DNA of 64,000 nt from an uncultured Alteromonadaceae bacterium (GTDB lineage Bacteria > Pseudomonadota > Gammaproteobacteria > Enterobacterales > Alteromonadaceae): positions 372,001 through 436,000 of the forward strand of contig CANNDC010000003.1 of assembly GCA_947503265.1 (NCBI GenBank), given 5' to 3'. Each line of letters opens with the position of its first letter. The stretch's first letter is position 1. Positions 20,375-29,472 of the stretch are shown here, piece after piece. The position numbers and the translations under genes were made by a program. The notes beneath the pieces were generated by a model. The model made no database searches and had not been told where the DNA came from. It saw only the letters and a program-made list of their open reading frames with translations.

Positions 20375-22495
20375 GTGAAAAGTACTTCATTAAAAAGCAC
20401 GCTCGCAGTTATCGCCACACAACTGACATTGATAGTCGCCGCTTGCATAGCAGGTTATCATTTTACTCGCGAATTCAGCTTAATACCTAAAGCGGTAATG
20501 CAACTGCCACAAGTATTTGTAAGTCATTCTGAACAATGGCAAGTCGTCACGGCATTTTTTTTAGCATATCTAATACAGACGGTAGTGTTCGCACTAGTGA
20601 CTAAATCTCATGCTTTCGCATCGATTAAACGATTTTGTAACGAGTATATTTGTTACCTGTTTGTCTACACCACTGTGTCATTGTATTTATTCTTAGCAAC
20701 AACTATGAACTATGACCCGCAATTCATCGCGGCTATTGGGTTGTTTTCTACAATTTTGTACCTGGTTGCATTTATCTTATTCCAAACTTTCACTACGCCG
20801 CTTAATTTTGGGCAATCAATCGGACTGACAATTGTCGGATTACTAAAGCGCATGGTCAGTATTTCAGGCGTGTTGGCATTAGTCTATTTTTGCGTACCTC
20901 TGATGCTGGGTGTGGCATTTACAAAGGACCGAGATATCGCCAATCAAATTACCCAAGTACGAATCTGGTTTAATCCTGTTTCCGATACAGACTGGGGCTT
21001 CAAAACGGTCTTTCCAGAGGTTGTATTCCATCAACCTGTTTTAGCAAAGCAGGCTCCCAACGATGACGATTCGCTGTATGTGTTAGAACGCTTTGGTAAA
21101 ATTTATAAAATGTCATTGAGTCAGAAGCGAGAAAAAGAACTGGTTCTGGACATTAGCGAAAACTTAGGTGAAGTTGAAGTGGAAAACGGGTTGGTTGGTA
21201 TGGCGTTCCACCCGCAATTCAACAACCGCGATAATTCTCATCAATTTGTTTACCTCTACTACACAGACACTCGACCTCAGGGAAGTCAGGTAAACCGTTT
21301 ATCTCGATTTGACTTGTCTATGGATGATGTTGATTCGCGTGGTGATTCTGAGTTGGTAATATTATCATTAGATCGCACTGAAGATGGATTCCACAATGGT
21401 GGTTCAGTTGAATTTGGTAACGATGGGTATCTCTATGTCGGCATAGGCGAAGGTGTCCATACAAAAGAAGACAAATCAGCGACTGACACCTTCAGTGCGG
21501 GCATTTTGCGCCTAGATGTGGATATGAACGAATCCAGAAGTGTCGCTGTCAAACCGTTTAAATATGGTATCGCTGAAAACTATTTAGTGCCAAACGACAA
21601 TCCGTTTTTAGATCGTGATGACATCAGAGACGAGTTTTGGGTGCTAGGGCTTCGTAATCCATTTAGATTCACATTTGATGAAAAAACCCAGGATATATGG
21701 GTCGGCGATATAGGTTCTACCATTTGGGAAGAAGTAAACCTTATCGAAAAAGGCAGTCATTACCAATTTCCTTACCATGAAGGTGTATTGGACGAATCAA
21801 AAGCCGTTTTAAACCCTTACAATCTGCCAGAAAAAGTACCTGTTTATACGTACCAGCATACCGCCTATGATCGCGCGGTCATTGGTGGTGTTGTGAACCG
21901 TTCTAGCAATTATCCTAACTTAGAGAATAAATATATTTTCGCAGACAACTACTCGGCGAAGGTGTTTGCTATGCCCAGTGACCAGGCACAAGTCGCTGAA
22001 GTCGAATTGCTAGCAAGAGCCAATCAATTTGCCCAACGCGGAGTGAGTTCGCTGACTCAGTTGCGCAGTGGTGAAATATTGATTACTACCCTAGGAGCCG
22101 CTTCCGAACCGGGTGGTGAAGTGTTAGAGCTGGTTAAAGCAGCTGACTCGAATGTGTCTGCCGCAGAAGAAAAAGAGGAAAAAATCCCAGATGGATACGA
22201 TGAGAAAATTACTGCATCTTTGTTTGCTGTCAATTGCTCTCGATGCCATGGTGTAACGGGAGATGGCAATGGACCTGACGCACCTCATTTGGGAGTAAAA
22301 CTACCTGATTTAACGTCTCCACTTTATGGATTTAATACCTCATCAGAAGATATTAAGGCGATTATTGAATTAGGTGGTGTTGGCGTTGGTAAAAGCCCAT
22401 TAATGCCACCGTGGAAAGGATTTTTAAAGCCCCATGAAATCGAGCACTTAGTGATATATGTTGAGTCATTGCCCGACAAACACCACAAACACTAA
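20375..22495 (+). CDS. Membrane PQQ-dependent sugar dehydrogenase fused to cytochrome c
   Basis: A 706-aa three-part protein. The N-terminal region has about six membrane helices (residues 5-190). The central domain is a glucose/sorbosone dehydrogenase-type beta-propeller with YVLERFGKIYKM, LVGMAFHPQF, FHNGGSVEFGNDGYLYVGIG and LRNPFRFTFD. The C-terminal cytochrome c has the haem motif CSRCH and the likely axial Met in SPLMPPWKG. It probably oxidises an aldose outside the inner membrane and passes electrons to the haem. A TTG 11 codons upstream is possible, but the GTG at 20375 has a purine-rich site before it. Substrate unknown. Confidence 0.83.
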   Translation: MKSTSLKSTLAVIATQLTLIVAACIAGYHFTREFSLIPKAVMQLPQVFVSHSEQWQVVTAFFLAYLIQTVVFALVTKSHAFASIKRFCNEYICYLFVYTTVSLYLFLATTMNYDPQFIAAIGLFSTILYLVAFILFQTFTTPLNFGQSIGLTIVGLLKRMVSISGVLALVYFCVPLMLGVAFTKDRDIANQITQVRIWFNPVSDTDWGFKTVFPEVVFHQPVLAKQAPNDDDSLYVLERFGKIYKMSLSQKREKELVLDISENLGEVEVENGLVGMAFHPQFNNRDNSHQFVYLYYTDTRPQGSQVNRLSRFDLSMDDVDSRGDSELVILSLDRTEDGFHNGGSVEFGNDGYLYVGIGEGVHTKEDKSATDTFSAGILRLDVDMNESRSVAVKPFKYGIAENYLVPNDNPFLDRDDIRDEFWVLGLRNPFRFTFDEKTQDIWVGDIGSTIWEEVNLIEKGSHYQFPYHEGVLDESKAVLNPYNLPEKVPVYTYQHTAYDRAVIGGVVNRSSNYPNLENKYIFADNYSAKVFAMPSDQAQVAEVELLARANQFAQRGVSSLTQLRSGEILITTLGAASEPGGEVLELVKAADSNVSAAEEKEEKIPDGYDEKITASLFAVNCSRCHGVTGDGNGPDAPHLGVKLPDLTSPLYGFNTSSEDIKAIIELGGVGVGKSPLMPPWKGFLKPHEIEHLVIYVESLPDKHHKH

Positions 22496-22506
22496 GCGCT
22501 ACTATT

Positions 22507-22534
22507 GCCCAGTTTTAGTTAACTGAAACTGGGC
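22507..22534. terminator. Possible bidirectional terminator hairpin
   Basis: GCCCAGTTT (22507-22515) pairs with AAACTGGGC (22526-22534), a 9-bp stem between the convergent dehydrogenase and PL14-like genes. No long T-run follows on either strand, so it may act only as a weak terminator or transcript-stabilising hairpin. Confidence 0.45.
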
Positions 22535-23984
22535 CAATATATTGGGAAGCAATGACAACATTGTCTACATACATATCGAAGTCTCTTGTTGGTTTGGCTA
22601 CTCCTCCAAAATAAAAGTTGAGCCATACTTTTTCTATTTTCAACTTCTCAGTATCCCGAAAATATAGATTATCTTTGCGATATATTTTGATGCCATCAAC
22701 CCAAACTTCTAGCAGTGCATTGGCTTTCCCGGGCGTATTCAATTTTATGTGTTGTTCGATGCAGTACCAGCGTCCAGGTTCAATAGTTGACAGATCGTGC
22801 CCCCAAGGTAGGGTCTTACCGTATTTATCTTTGTCTACTTGATACACATATTGTCCAATAGGCATCCTTCCCGCCCAAGGACTGTTTTTATTTTTAATTG
22901 AGTCAAAGAACGCTCCACGAGCCGACCAACCATTTGTACCTGTATTGCCGCGTCCGCCCCAGCCGGCTTTGCCATAAGTTCCAGCGAAACCGGGTAGCTT
23001 GCCAGCGCCACCGACGACCGCATTCTTAGCTAGCTTCAAATAGTAACGAAAATAGGCTTCTTCAGGTTCATAGCCTATTTTTTGTTTGAAAGGATATTCA
23101 AGGTTTAATGCTAGGTTTTGTGTGGTTCGAAAAGGAGCGATAGCCGATGCCCCTTCACTTTGCAGAAAATGTCCAACATCCTCATGAGAGATTGTGTTGA
23201 ATTTGACTCTGTTTCCCCAAGGTAATTCAATTAAACCAAATTTCGCCTTGATTCCCTTAAACCAGGTCGCATCATCGAAACTATCTGCGAAATACACACT
23301 TGAATGAGAGTTTATTAGCGTGTCGTTTGGATACAACTTAGCCAAGCCGTCCAACTCAGCCGTGACTTCAGGAATCTTCAGAGCTAGTTGCGACACATGT
23401 AAACTTGTATCTCCAAATTGCTTGCCAGAAACCTCTAAAACAAGTTTCCACTTGTTGAATGATCGAAAATTTTCCAAGTTTTCGGGGGGGATTTGAAAGG
23501 ACAAGAGTCCATAACGACCATTCCCCACTTGCACCGCATCTTTGAATCCTTGCTCTTTGCGAACTCCTTTTTGGATATATGTATCAATTGCAGCGGTAAT
23601 TTTTAGTGTTTCGCCTTTACCGTTTGACGCGATTAGATAAGGAGCTCTAGATTGACTTTTTTCTTTGCTAGTAAACGAGAAAATACCTTTGTTCATTCCA
23701 GCTAACAACAAAGACAGATTTTGCTGCTGTTTTACACCATCTAACGAAATAATAATCGACCGTGTAGTGTCTGAATCAGTGATCTTTTGAACACCTAGAG
23801 GCTTTTTTGCGAGTGCTTTTAATTGGGTTTCAATCGCTTGTTCAGGCCAGAACATCAATGCTCCGCGACTTGCATAAGTCATGGTTGCAGATTCGTCAAA
23901 AAAAGCTTTTGAGTCTGAACTGCAATAACTATTGGCAGAAACAAATAACAATGATGAAATGAAAAAAAGTGATAATGCTTTCAA
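22515..23984 (-). CDS. Secreted polysaccharide lyase family 14-like protein
   Basis: A 489-aa exported protein with a signal peptide (residues 1-20). The C-terminal half (about 270-480) resembles PL14 alginate/glucuronan lyases: LPGFAGTYGKAGWGGRGNTG, GWSARGAFFD, MPIGQYVYQ and WYCIEQHIKLNTPGKANAL, ending in a beta-jelly-roll pattern with MYVDNVVIA. The N-terminal half (about 45-230) is not recognised and may be a carbohydrate-binding or adaptor domain. It is divergent from the DegT gene. A role in cutting a uronic-acid polymer is inferred. Confidence 0.72.
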   Translation of the reverse strand: MKALSLFFISSLLFVSANSYCSSDSKAFFDESATMTYASRGALMFWPEQAIETQLKALAKKPLGVQKITDSDTTRSIIISLDGVKQQQNLSLLLAGMNKGIFSFTSKEKSQSRAPYLIASNGKGETLKITAAIDTYIQKGVRKEQGFKDAVQVGNGRYGLLSFQIPPENLENFRSFNKWKLVLEVSGKQFGDTSLHVSQLALKIPEVTAELDGLAKLYPNDTLINSHSSVYFADSFDDATWFKGIKAKFGLIELPWGNRVKFNTISHEDVGHFLQSEGASAIAPFRTTQNLALNLEYPFKQKIGYEPEEAYFRYYLKLAKNAVVGGAGKLPGFAGTYGKAGWGGRGNTGTNGWSARGAFFDSIKNKNSPWAGRMPIGQYVYQVDKDKYGKTLPWGHDLSTIEPGRWYCIEQHIKLNTPGKANALLEVWVDGIKIYRKDNLYFRDTEKLKIEKVWLNFYFGGVAKPTRDFDMYVDNVVIASQYIGPVSVN

Positions 23985-24129
23985 ATTTATAGGCCTTCCC
24001 AGTAATAGAACAGCTTGATCATAGCTTTATTATTTTTTTTGTCATAGCATTAGATGTTCGCGATTAGCGATTGGTTATCCGAACGCGTAAGTCAATTCAA
24101 CGATGGAATAAGGTAATTTTTGGATTAAC

Positions 24130-25272
24130 ATGGTAGTAAAGTTTTTATCTCCAATAGCAAATGCTAGCCAATTTCCTGTTCCTGTCGTATCTGCTACGCC
24201 CAAATTCAGACTTACAGGTATTAATCTGCTTCATGATTCTGGGTTAGAACTCAAGAATGCCACTTATACAAGAAATGGTCGAGGGGCTATTGGTATCGCT
24301 GGAGAAGCGCTTAAGAAGCCTACCAAAAACGTTATTCTCATTCCGTCGTACCATTGCCCTGCTCTCGTCGAACCTTTCATATGGTTAGGATACGAAATCA
24401 GATTTTACTCAGTTCAAGCTGATTTGAGCATAGATATTGAAACACTAAAAGCACAGCTATCGGCAGGAAATGTTACTCATTGTGTTGTCATCCGATATTT
24501 CGGATTCAGCCAAAATGTACATGATTTAATTGAATTTTTAGCAAACAATCAGGTTGAAGTGATTGAGGATTGTGCCCATGCACTGTTCGCTTTTCTAGCT
24601 CACTTTACACCCCAGATGATGAAAGATGATCGCGTTAGCGCCAGTATCTGCAGTATCAATAAGATTTTACCTACGATAGATGGAGGGGCACTGTATTTGA
24701 AAGAACAAGTTGCACTTAATCTATCCCAAGCCGAATGGTCTGACGAAGCGAAAGCCTGTGCTTACCTTGTAGGAATTCCACAGGCATTAGGCAAAATCAA
24801 ATCCGCTTTTAAACCCAACATTACCGTTACAAACGAAGAGCCTGACGAGCCGCTTGCTGAACCTAGTCATCACTTGCGTTACTTTCAGCCAGTTGATAGA
24901 CAATCAGCAAGTTATCGACATACTCATTACATTCTGAGAAAAAGCGATTTAGACGATGTAAAATTTAAACGTAGAAAGAATTTTGAGTATCTACTTGAAA
25001 ATATTAATAACCCAGATGTGGGTACCCCACTATTTTCAGAATTAAACGACGATGTGCCCTATGTGATGCCTTTTTTGTTAAAGGATGACAAGCACTTTTT
25101 TGACATAAGGTCTTTAGGTATTCAGATACTACGTTGGGAAGAGATTGCCACCAGCGAATGTAAGGTTAGCCAACAATACCGCTCTAAATTAATTCAAATT
25201 CCATGTCATCAACAATTAAAACAATCGCAATTAGATTACATCGTTAAATCCATAAACCAGTTATCACCTTAG
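24130..25272 (+). CDS. DegT/DnrJ/EryC1/StrS-type aminotransferase
   Basis: A 380-aa PLP-dependent sugar aminotransferase-like protein. GRGAIGIAGEAL and ILIPSYHCPALVEPFIWLGY form the start of the fold I domain. EVIEDCAHAL contains the cofactor-binding Asp, and the Schiff-base Lys is probably in SINKILPTIDGGALY. Family members make amino sugars on nucleotide donors. It lies 9 nt upstream of a GNAT/FemAB-like gene, so aminated sugar acylation is a plausible joint role. Substrate not determinable. Confidence 0.8.
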   Translation: MVVKFLSPIANASQFPVPVVSATPKFRLTGINLLHDSGLELKNATYTRNGRGAIGIAGEALKKPTKNVILIPSYHCPALVEPFIWLGYEIRFYSVQADLSIDIETLKAQLSAGNVTHCVVIRYFGFSQNVHDLIEFLANNQVEVIEDCAHALFAFLAHFTPQMMKDDRVSASICSINKILPTIDGGALYLKEQVALNLSQAEWSDEAKACAYLVGIPQALGKIKSAFKPNITVTNEEPDEPLAEPSHHLRYFQPVDRQSASYRHTHYILRKSDLDDVKFKRRKNFEYLLENINNPDVGTPLFSELNDDVPYVMPFLLKDDKHFFDIRSLGIQILRWEEIATSECKVSQQYRSKLIQIPCHQQLKQSQLDYIVKSINQLSP

Positions 25273-25281
25273 GTTATTTGC

Positions 25282-26304
25282 ATGAATTGGCGTGTTTTAC
25301 CCCACACTGACTTCCCAAAGTACAAAGAACAATGGGCCCAGCTCAATAACGAAACAATGCGTCTGGCTTTTTTTGAGCCTGAGTTTGTAGATGCATTAGC
25401 AACCTACTTCTTTGAAGGGGATGAACTTCTGGTTCTCGCATTAGAAGAAGAAAATCTTGTGTTTGCCGCTTTCTTGCGTCCGTTAGGTAAAGGCCAATGG
25501 ACGCTAGCCATGCCATCTCAAAACCCGCTAGGTTTAATGCTGCATAAATCTCCTATCCTAGATAACAAAATTGTTAGTCAACTAGCCAACGCATTACCCG
25601 GTTCTGTAGCAATGATAGATTTTCTGCAAACCGATACGCGTCACACGCAATTTGCTAGTGAAGGTGCATTTGAGTCAATGCCCTATATCACAACAGGTAA
25701 CCGTCCTATTCCTGAAAATTTTGACGACTACTTCAAATCACTTGGCAAGAACATGCGGCAAAATTACAACAAAGTAAATAATCGAGCTGCGCGTGCAGAA
25801 GACAAACTGTCTTGGCACAAAGTCGATACCAGAGAGACAGTTAAGCAAGCCATTCTTGAATATGGCGAAATTGAAAGTGCCGGTTGGAAAAATGAAAAAG
25901 GTACTGCAATATCGCCAGACAATGAACAAGGGCAATTTTATTTAAAGGCACTTTCCGAAATGGCAGACAAGGGGCAAGCCTGCTGTTGGTATTTTCTAAT
26001 TAATGACCAGAAAGTTGCCGTCGATTTATGCATTCAAAAAGATGACTGCCTGATTATCCTTAAGACTACTTACAACGAAGAATTCAATAAACAATCTCCC
26101 GCACTAATGCTCAAGCTGGAAATGCTCAAGCACTATACGGAGAATAAGCAAACCGAGGGAATCTCAAATATTGAATTCTATGGCAAAGCAATGGAATGGC
26201 ACAAAAGATTGGATTCTGAACTAAGAGAGATAGTACACGTCACCTGGTACAAAAACTCGCTGGTGAAGTCTGGTGTTAAACTACTGAAAAAGCTTAAAAG
26301 CTAA
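25282..26304 (+). CDS. GNAT/FemAB-like acyltransferase
   Basis: A 340-aa soluble protein of the BioF2-like acetyltransferase (FemAB-related) type. Visible family features are LGKNMRQNYNKVNNRAAR and ILEYGEIESAGWKNEKGTA, with later DQKVAVDLCIQKDDCLIILKTTYNEEF. It sits 9 nt after the DegT gene and likely shares its transcript. It may acylate or aminoacylate an amino sugar. Both substrate and acyl donor are unknown. Confidence 0.75.
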   Translation: MNWRVLPHTDFPKYKEQWAQLNNETMRLAFFEPEFVDALATYFFEGDELLVLALEEENLVFAAFLRPLGKGQWTLAMPSQNPLGLMLHKSPILDNKIVSQLANALPGSVAMIDFLQTDTRHTQFASEGAFESMPYITTGNRPIPENFDDYFKSLGKNMRQNYNKVNNRAARAEDKLSWHKVDTRETVKQAILEYGEIESAGWKNEKGTAISPDNEQGQFYLKALSEMADKGQACCWYFLINDQKVAVDLCIQKDDCLIILKTTYNEEFNKQSPALMLKLEMLKHYTENKQTEGISNIEFYGKAMEWHKRLDSELREIVHVTWYKNSLVKSGVKLLKKLKS

Positions 26305-26415
26305 CTGGATTAAAATTTACACAAGTCTCAGTGTGATTTGTTGAACAGTTAGCTTTATATTTGATAAACTCAAGCCAATGTTTGAGTTAAAATCAAATAA
26401 AGGAGATAAACGACT

Positions 26416-27108
26416 ATGAAGAAATTTGCTACTCAGGTTTTGAAAGCCTCTGTTGTATCTCTTTGCTTAGCTGCGCTTAGCGCGAATGCTGTTAATAAAG
26501 TCGACAAATCTAAAATTGTTGATTTTATGGATCCTGCTTTCGATTGCGGTCGAAACCTTAAAGGCACTGATTACAGAAGAAACGATCATGCTACTAACGT
26601 CCTAAGAGGAAAAGTGGAAGGTGCGCATTTTACTAAAGGTGTGCAGCGCGGTGAATACGGTAATGCGGGTTCACTGGAAGGCGATCTTGATTATGTCTTG
26701 AATAAATTTCCTAATCACCCCAAAGCACTTTTAGTTGCGGCACGAAACCAAATGAAGCCGGACTATAACCCACGTCATCAATACAGAAAAGACCGTACTT
26801 GGTCAAAGAAAGAGTGCTATTTTCAACACGCATTGAGAAGAGCCCCAGATGACCCTTCTGTTCACCTTGTTATTGCGATTTTTTACCACGAATTCGGTAA
26901 TTATGAGGTAGCAGCAAGACATTACCAGCGGGCTATTCAGTTTGGACCAAAAAACCCCGAATCCCATTATAACTATGGCTTGTTTTTAATCGATGTAGGG
27001 CACGCCGACAAAGCACTTAAGCATGCTCAGCAAGCGTATGCTATGGGTTACCCGCTTGAGGGTCTGAAAAACAGATTAAAACGTCAGAAAGTGTGGAAAG
27101 AGGGTTAA
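26416..27108 (+). CDS. Secreted TPR-repeat protein
   Basis: A 230-aa protein with a clear signal peptide (residues 1-26, ending SANA) and a C-terminal array of about three TPR units (about 130-215), including HLVIAIFYHEFGNYEVAARH and SHYNYGLFLIDVGHADKALK. AAGGAG lies 7 nt upstream of the ATG. Small TPR proteins often scaffold polysaccharide export or PEP-CTERM systems, but this one is far shorter than PrsT-type TPR proteins. Its partner is unknown. Confidence 0.72.
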   Translation: MKKFATQVLKASVVSLCLAALSANAVNKVDKSKIVDFMDPAFDCGRNLKGTDYRRNDHATNVLRGKVEGAHFTKGVQRGEYGNAGSLEGDLDYVLNKFPNHPKALLVAARNQMKPDYNPRHQYRKDRTWSKKECYFQHALRRAPDDPSVHLVIAIFYHEFGNYEVAARHYQRAIQFGPKNPESHYNYGLFLIDVGHADKALKHAQQAYAMGYPLEGLKNRLKRQKVWKEG

Positions 27109-27120
27109 TCACTACCCTCT
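27099..27120. terminator. Possible terminator hairpin between TPR and deacetylase genes
   Basis: AGAGGGT (27099-27105) pairs with ACCCTCT (27114-27120) around an 8-nt loop at the end of two convergent genes. No clear T-run follows on either strand, so it is at best a weak bidirectional terminator. Confidence 0.4.
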
Positions 27121-27121
27121 T

Positions 27122-28069
27122 CTACACCTCAGCCCCCTTTTTAACCAAATAGTTTTTTGCGAGCAAGGACAAAAAACCCATTTTGTCATTACGCCACGGT
27201 GTAAATCGGGGTATCTGGAATCGATCGGTTAGGCTATCTGCCACACCAGAATGCGTAGATACAGCATAACGATAACCTGCTTTTTTAACTAAGTTTATTG
27301 TCTGTCTATTGTAATCCATTGCTGGTTTGCCATTTGGGTAAGCAAAACTGGTAATCTCACGGCCAATTACATTTTCGACATAGCGTTTGTTGTCGGCAAT
27401 TTGTTGGAACGCTTTGTCATCATCAAGACTAGCTAAAATAGGATGACTACAGGTATGGCCTCCCACTTCCATACCATTGTCATGAAGAGATTTGACCTGT
27501 TCATCCGACATCATATAATTTAATCCGTCAATTACACTAGCCCCGAACTCGTCTGCAGCCGTTGCTCGTTCGTCCAAAGGTAAGTATTTAAATGCATTTA
27601 ATAATTGACCACCAGCAAACGCTCGAGATTGATCATCGCTAATCTCAAACTCACATTGTTTGTCCCCAACCATTAATGAAAGCTTCCCTTTTGGCCACCG
27701 TCTTACAGTCTCAAGTACCTTGTCATTCCACATCGCCCCGCCATTAAGGAAGTCACTGGCGATGTAAAAAGAGGCGGCCAGCCCTTGCTGCTTTAACATG
27801 GGTAAGGCTATGGACGCGTTATTTTCGTAACCATCGTCGAAAGTCATCACAGCGGCATTGCTAGGTAGCTTCCCGGAATGAAGCTGATCTAATGCATCAG
27901 TTAATGTGAGTAATGTGAAATTTGCAGACAAATAATCAAGGTGTTGCGAGAAAATTTCAGCCGTCATTTCATAAGGCCGCATGAAATCATGCTCGGGTAA
28001 CACTTGATGATACATAAGCACTGTTAACTTTCTTTTCAGTGTTAACATTTTAAATAGCGGTTTGAACAT
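27122..28069 (-). CDS. Polysaccharide deacetylase (NodB fold)
   Basis: A 315-aa carbohydrate esterase family 4 protein. Motif 1, MTFDDGYENN, holds the catalytic base and a metal-binding Asp. Metal-binding HxxxH is in GGHTCSHPIL, and SFAYPNGKP follows. It probably removes N-acetyl groups from a glycan. A TTG at 28087 is in frame, but the ATG at 28069 follows a GGGAAA sequence and starts MFKPLFKML. It converges on the TPR gene with a small hairpin between them. Confidence 0.86.
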   Translation of the reverse strand: MFKPLFKMLTLKRKLTVLMYHQVLPEHDFMRPYEMTAEIFSQHLDYLSANFTLLTLTDALDQLHSGKLPSNAAVMTFDDGYENNASIALPMLKQQGLAASFYIASDFLNGGAMWNDKVLETVRRWPKGKLSLMVGDKQCEFEISDDQSRAFAGGQLLNAFKYLPLDERATAADEFGASVIDGLNYMMSDEQVKSLHDNGMEVGGHTCSHPILASLDDDKAFQQIADNKRYVENVIGREITSFAYPNGKPAMDYNRQTINLVKKAGYRYAVSTHSGVADSLTDRFQIPRFTPWRNDKMGFLSLLAKNYLVKKGAEV

Positions 28070-28194
28070 AAAATTTCCCAGCAACAACGCAAAAATAACG
28101 TGAATTATTTAAGTTAAACGGACATGCCTATGTTAATTGTCTGGCTAACTAATTACACTATGTTCATTGAAATAATTTTCCACATGGCTGGGCA

Positions 28195-29445
28195 ATGGAA
28201 TCTATTAAGTGGTTATTTTACAAACTCTTGGTCAAGTTTATTGGTCAAGCACAGGTAACAACGCCAATATATCCAGCGATAGAGCAGTCGGGTAAGAAAG
28301 ACTACTTCTGGTTTTTTTGTTCAACCATTGGTGAATTAAACGGCTGTAAACCACTCATTACTGAAATGAGCCGTCATGGCCAGCTAGTTTTACTGACCGA
28401 TAGAGACTGCTATCAACAAGCTTTTCAAAAGCAATTCCCCGATGCAATTGTCATTGAAATTCAAGGATGGCAAGGCGAAGCAAAAGAGTTATTAAAAAAC
28501 CTCTTCCCTACAGAGTTTGTCTTGTGCGAAATTCCCTGTCTTCCAAATGACGCCCCCTGCAGGTTATCTTACGACTTTTTACGAACCTTAAAAAACGCCA
28601 ATGTTCGCGTCAGCGCGGTAAATGGTTGGCTTTACGAATACGACCCTTCGTGCCGTCAAGACTCAATTGAGCGCAAACTTTTTACTAAAGACTATTTGCA
28701 GTGCTTCGATATCATGATGGTCCAAAATGAAAGTGTTCGCGACAAATTAATAGCGGCCGGGCAATCTGCAAACAAATTGCATGTAACTGGAAACATGAAA
28801 TTTGATGCGGTTAAAAACATCGAACTTAGTTTTAAAGATACTGATTCTGAACAGTTAGTGAAGAGTATAAGCAATCAAAACAGACCTGTAATACTGGCAG
28901 GATCAATGTCAGACAAAGCAGAATACGAGATGATTTTAAACGCTTTTTGCGAATATAAAAAATCCTATACCGATGCAATGATAGTGATGACACCACGCCA
29001 TCCTGAGAAGAAAGAGCAAATTGAACAACTTCAAGCCTTAATTAAAGAACGCGAATTAACTGGTATTTGCCGCTCAGAAATTGAGCATGAATTACCTGTA
29101 AATCTTGATGTGTTGGTATTAAATACGTTCGGTGAACTTCAAGGTATGTACTATGCCTGCGATATCGCTTACATAGGCAAAAATCATAATGTTCTAGAAC
29201 CTCTTGCGTTTGGCAAGCCAGTAGTCATTATGGAGGGATGGGAATCTACCTATCCGAGCTTTCCTGTTTATGAAATATGTATTGCCGCCGATCTGTTGTT
29301 TGAATTGGATGATGAATCTCAACTGGCGAATCAATTTGAGCAACTCACAAAACTCGATTCGAAAGAATTCTCAAACAAAATCTCATCGAAATTACAATCT
29401 CTCGGTACTGCATTGGAAAAGAATGTTGTTTTACTGTCTTCCTAG
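28195..29445 (+). CDS. GT30 (Kdo transferase)-like glycosyltransferase
   Basis: A 416-aa protein resembling WaaA-type 3-deoxy-D-manno-octulosonic acid transferases. STIGELNGCKPLITEM corresponds to the VSVGE region with the catalytic Glu. HVTGNMKFDAV, MTPRHPEKKEQI and NHNVLEPLAFGKPVVI match GT30 C-terminal blocks. The usual ETELWPN is replaced by CEIPCLPND, and the overall sequence is divergent, so it is not the housekeeping WaaA. In an exopolysaccharide cluster it may add Kdo or a related ulosonic acid to the polymer. The start at 28195 lacks a strong ribosome-binding site. Confidence 0.72.
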   Translation: MESIKWLFYKLLVKFIGQAQVTTPIYPAIEQSGKKDYFWFFCSTIGELNGCKPLITEMSRHGQLVLLTDRDCYQQAFQKQFPDAIVIEIQGWQGEAKELLKNLFPTEFVLCEIPCLPNDAPCRLSYDFLRTLKNANVRVSAVNGWLYEYDPSCRQDSIERKLFTKDYLQCFDIMMVQNESVRDKLIAAGQSANKLHVTGNMKFDAVKNIELSFKDTDSEQLVKSISNQNRPVILAGSMSDKAEYEMILNAFCEYKKSYTDAMIVMTPRHPEKKEQIEQLQALIKERELTGICRSEIEHELPVNLDVLVLNTFGELQGMYYACDIAYIGKNHNVLEPLAFGKPVVIMEGWESTYPSFPVYEICIAADLLFELDDESQLANQFEQLTKLDSKEFSNKISSKLQSLGTALEKNVVLLSS

Positions 29446-29472
29446 TCGCACAAACTCATAGGCTGTTGATTT

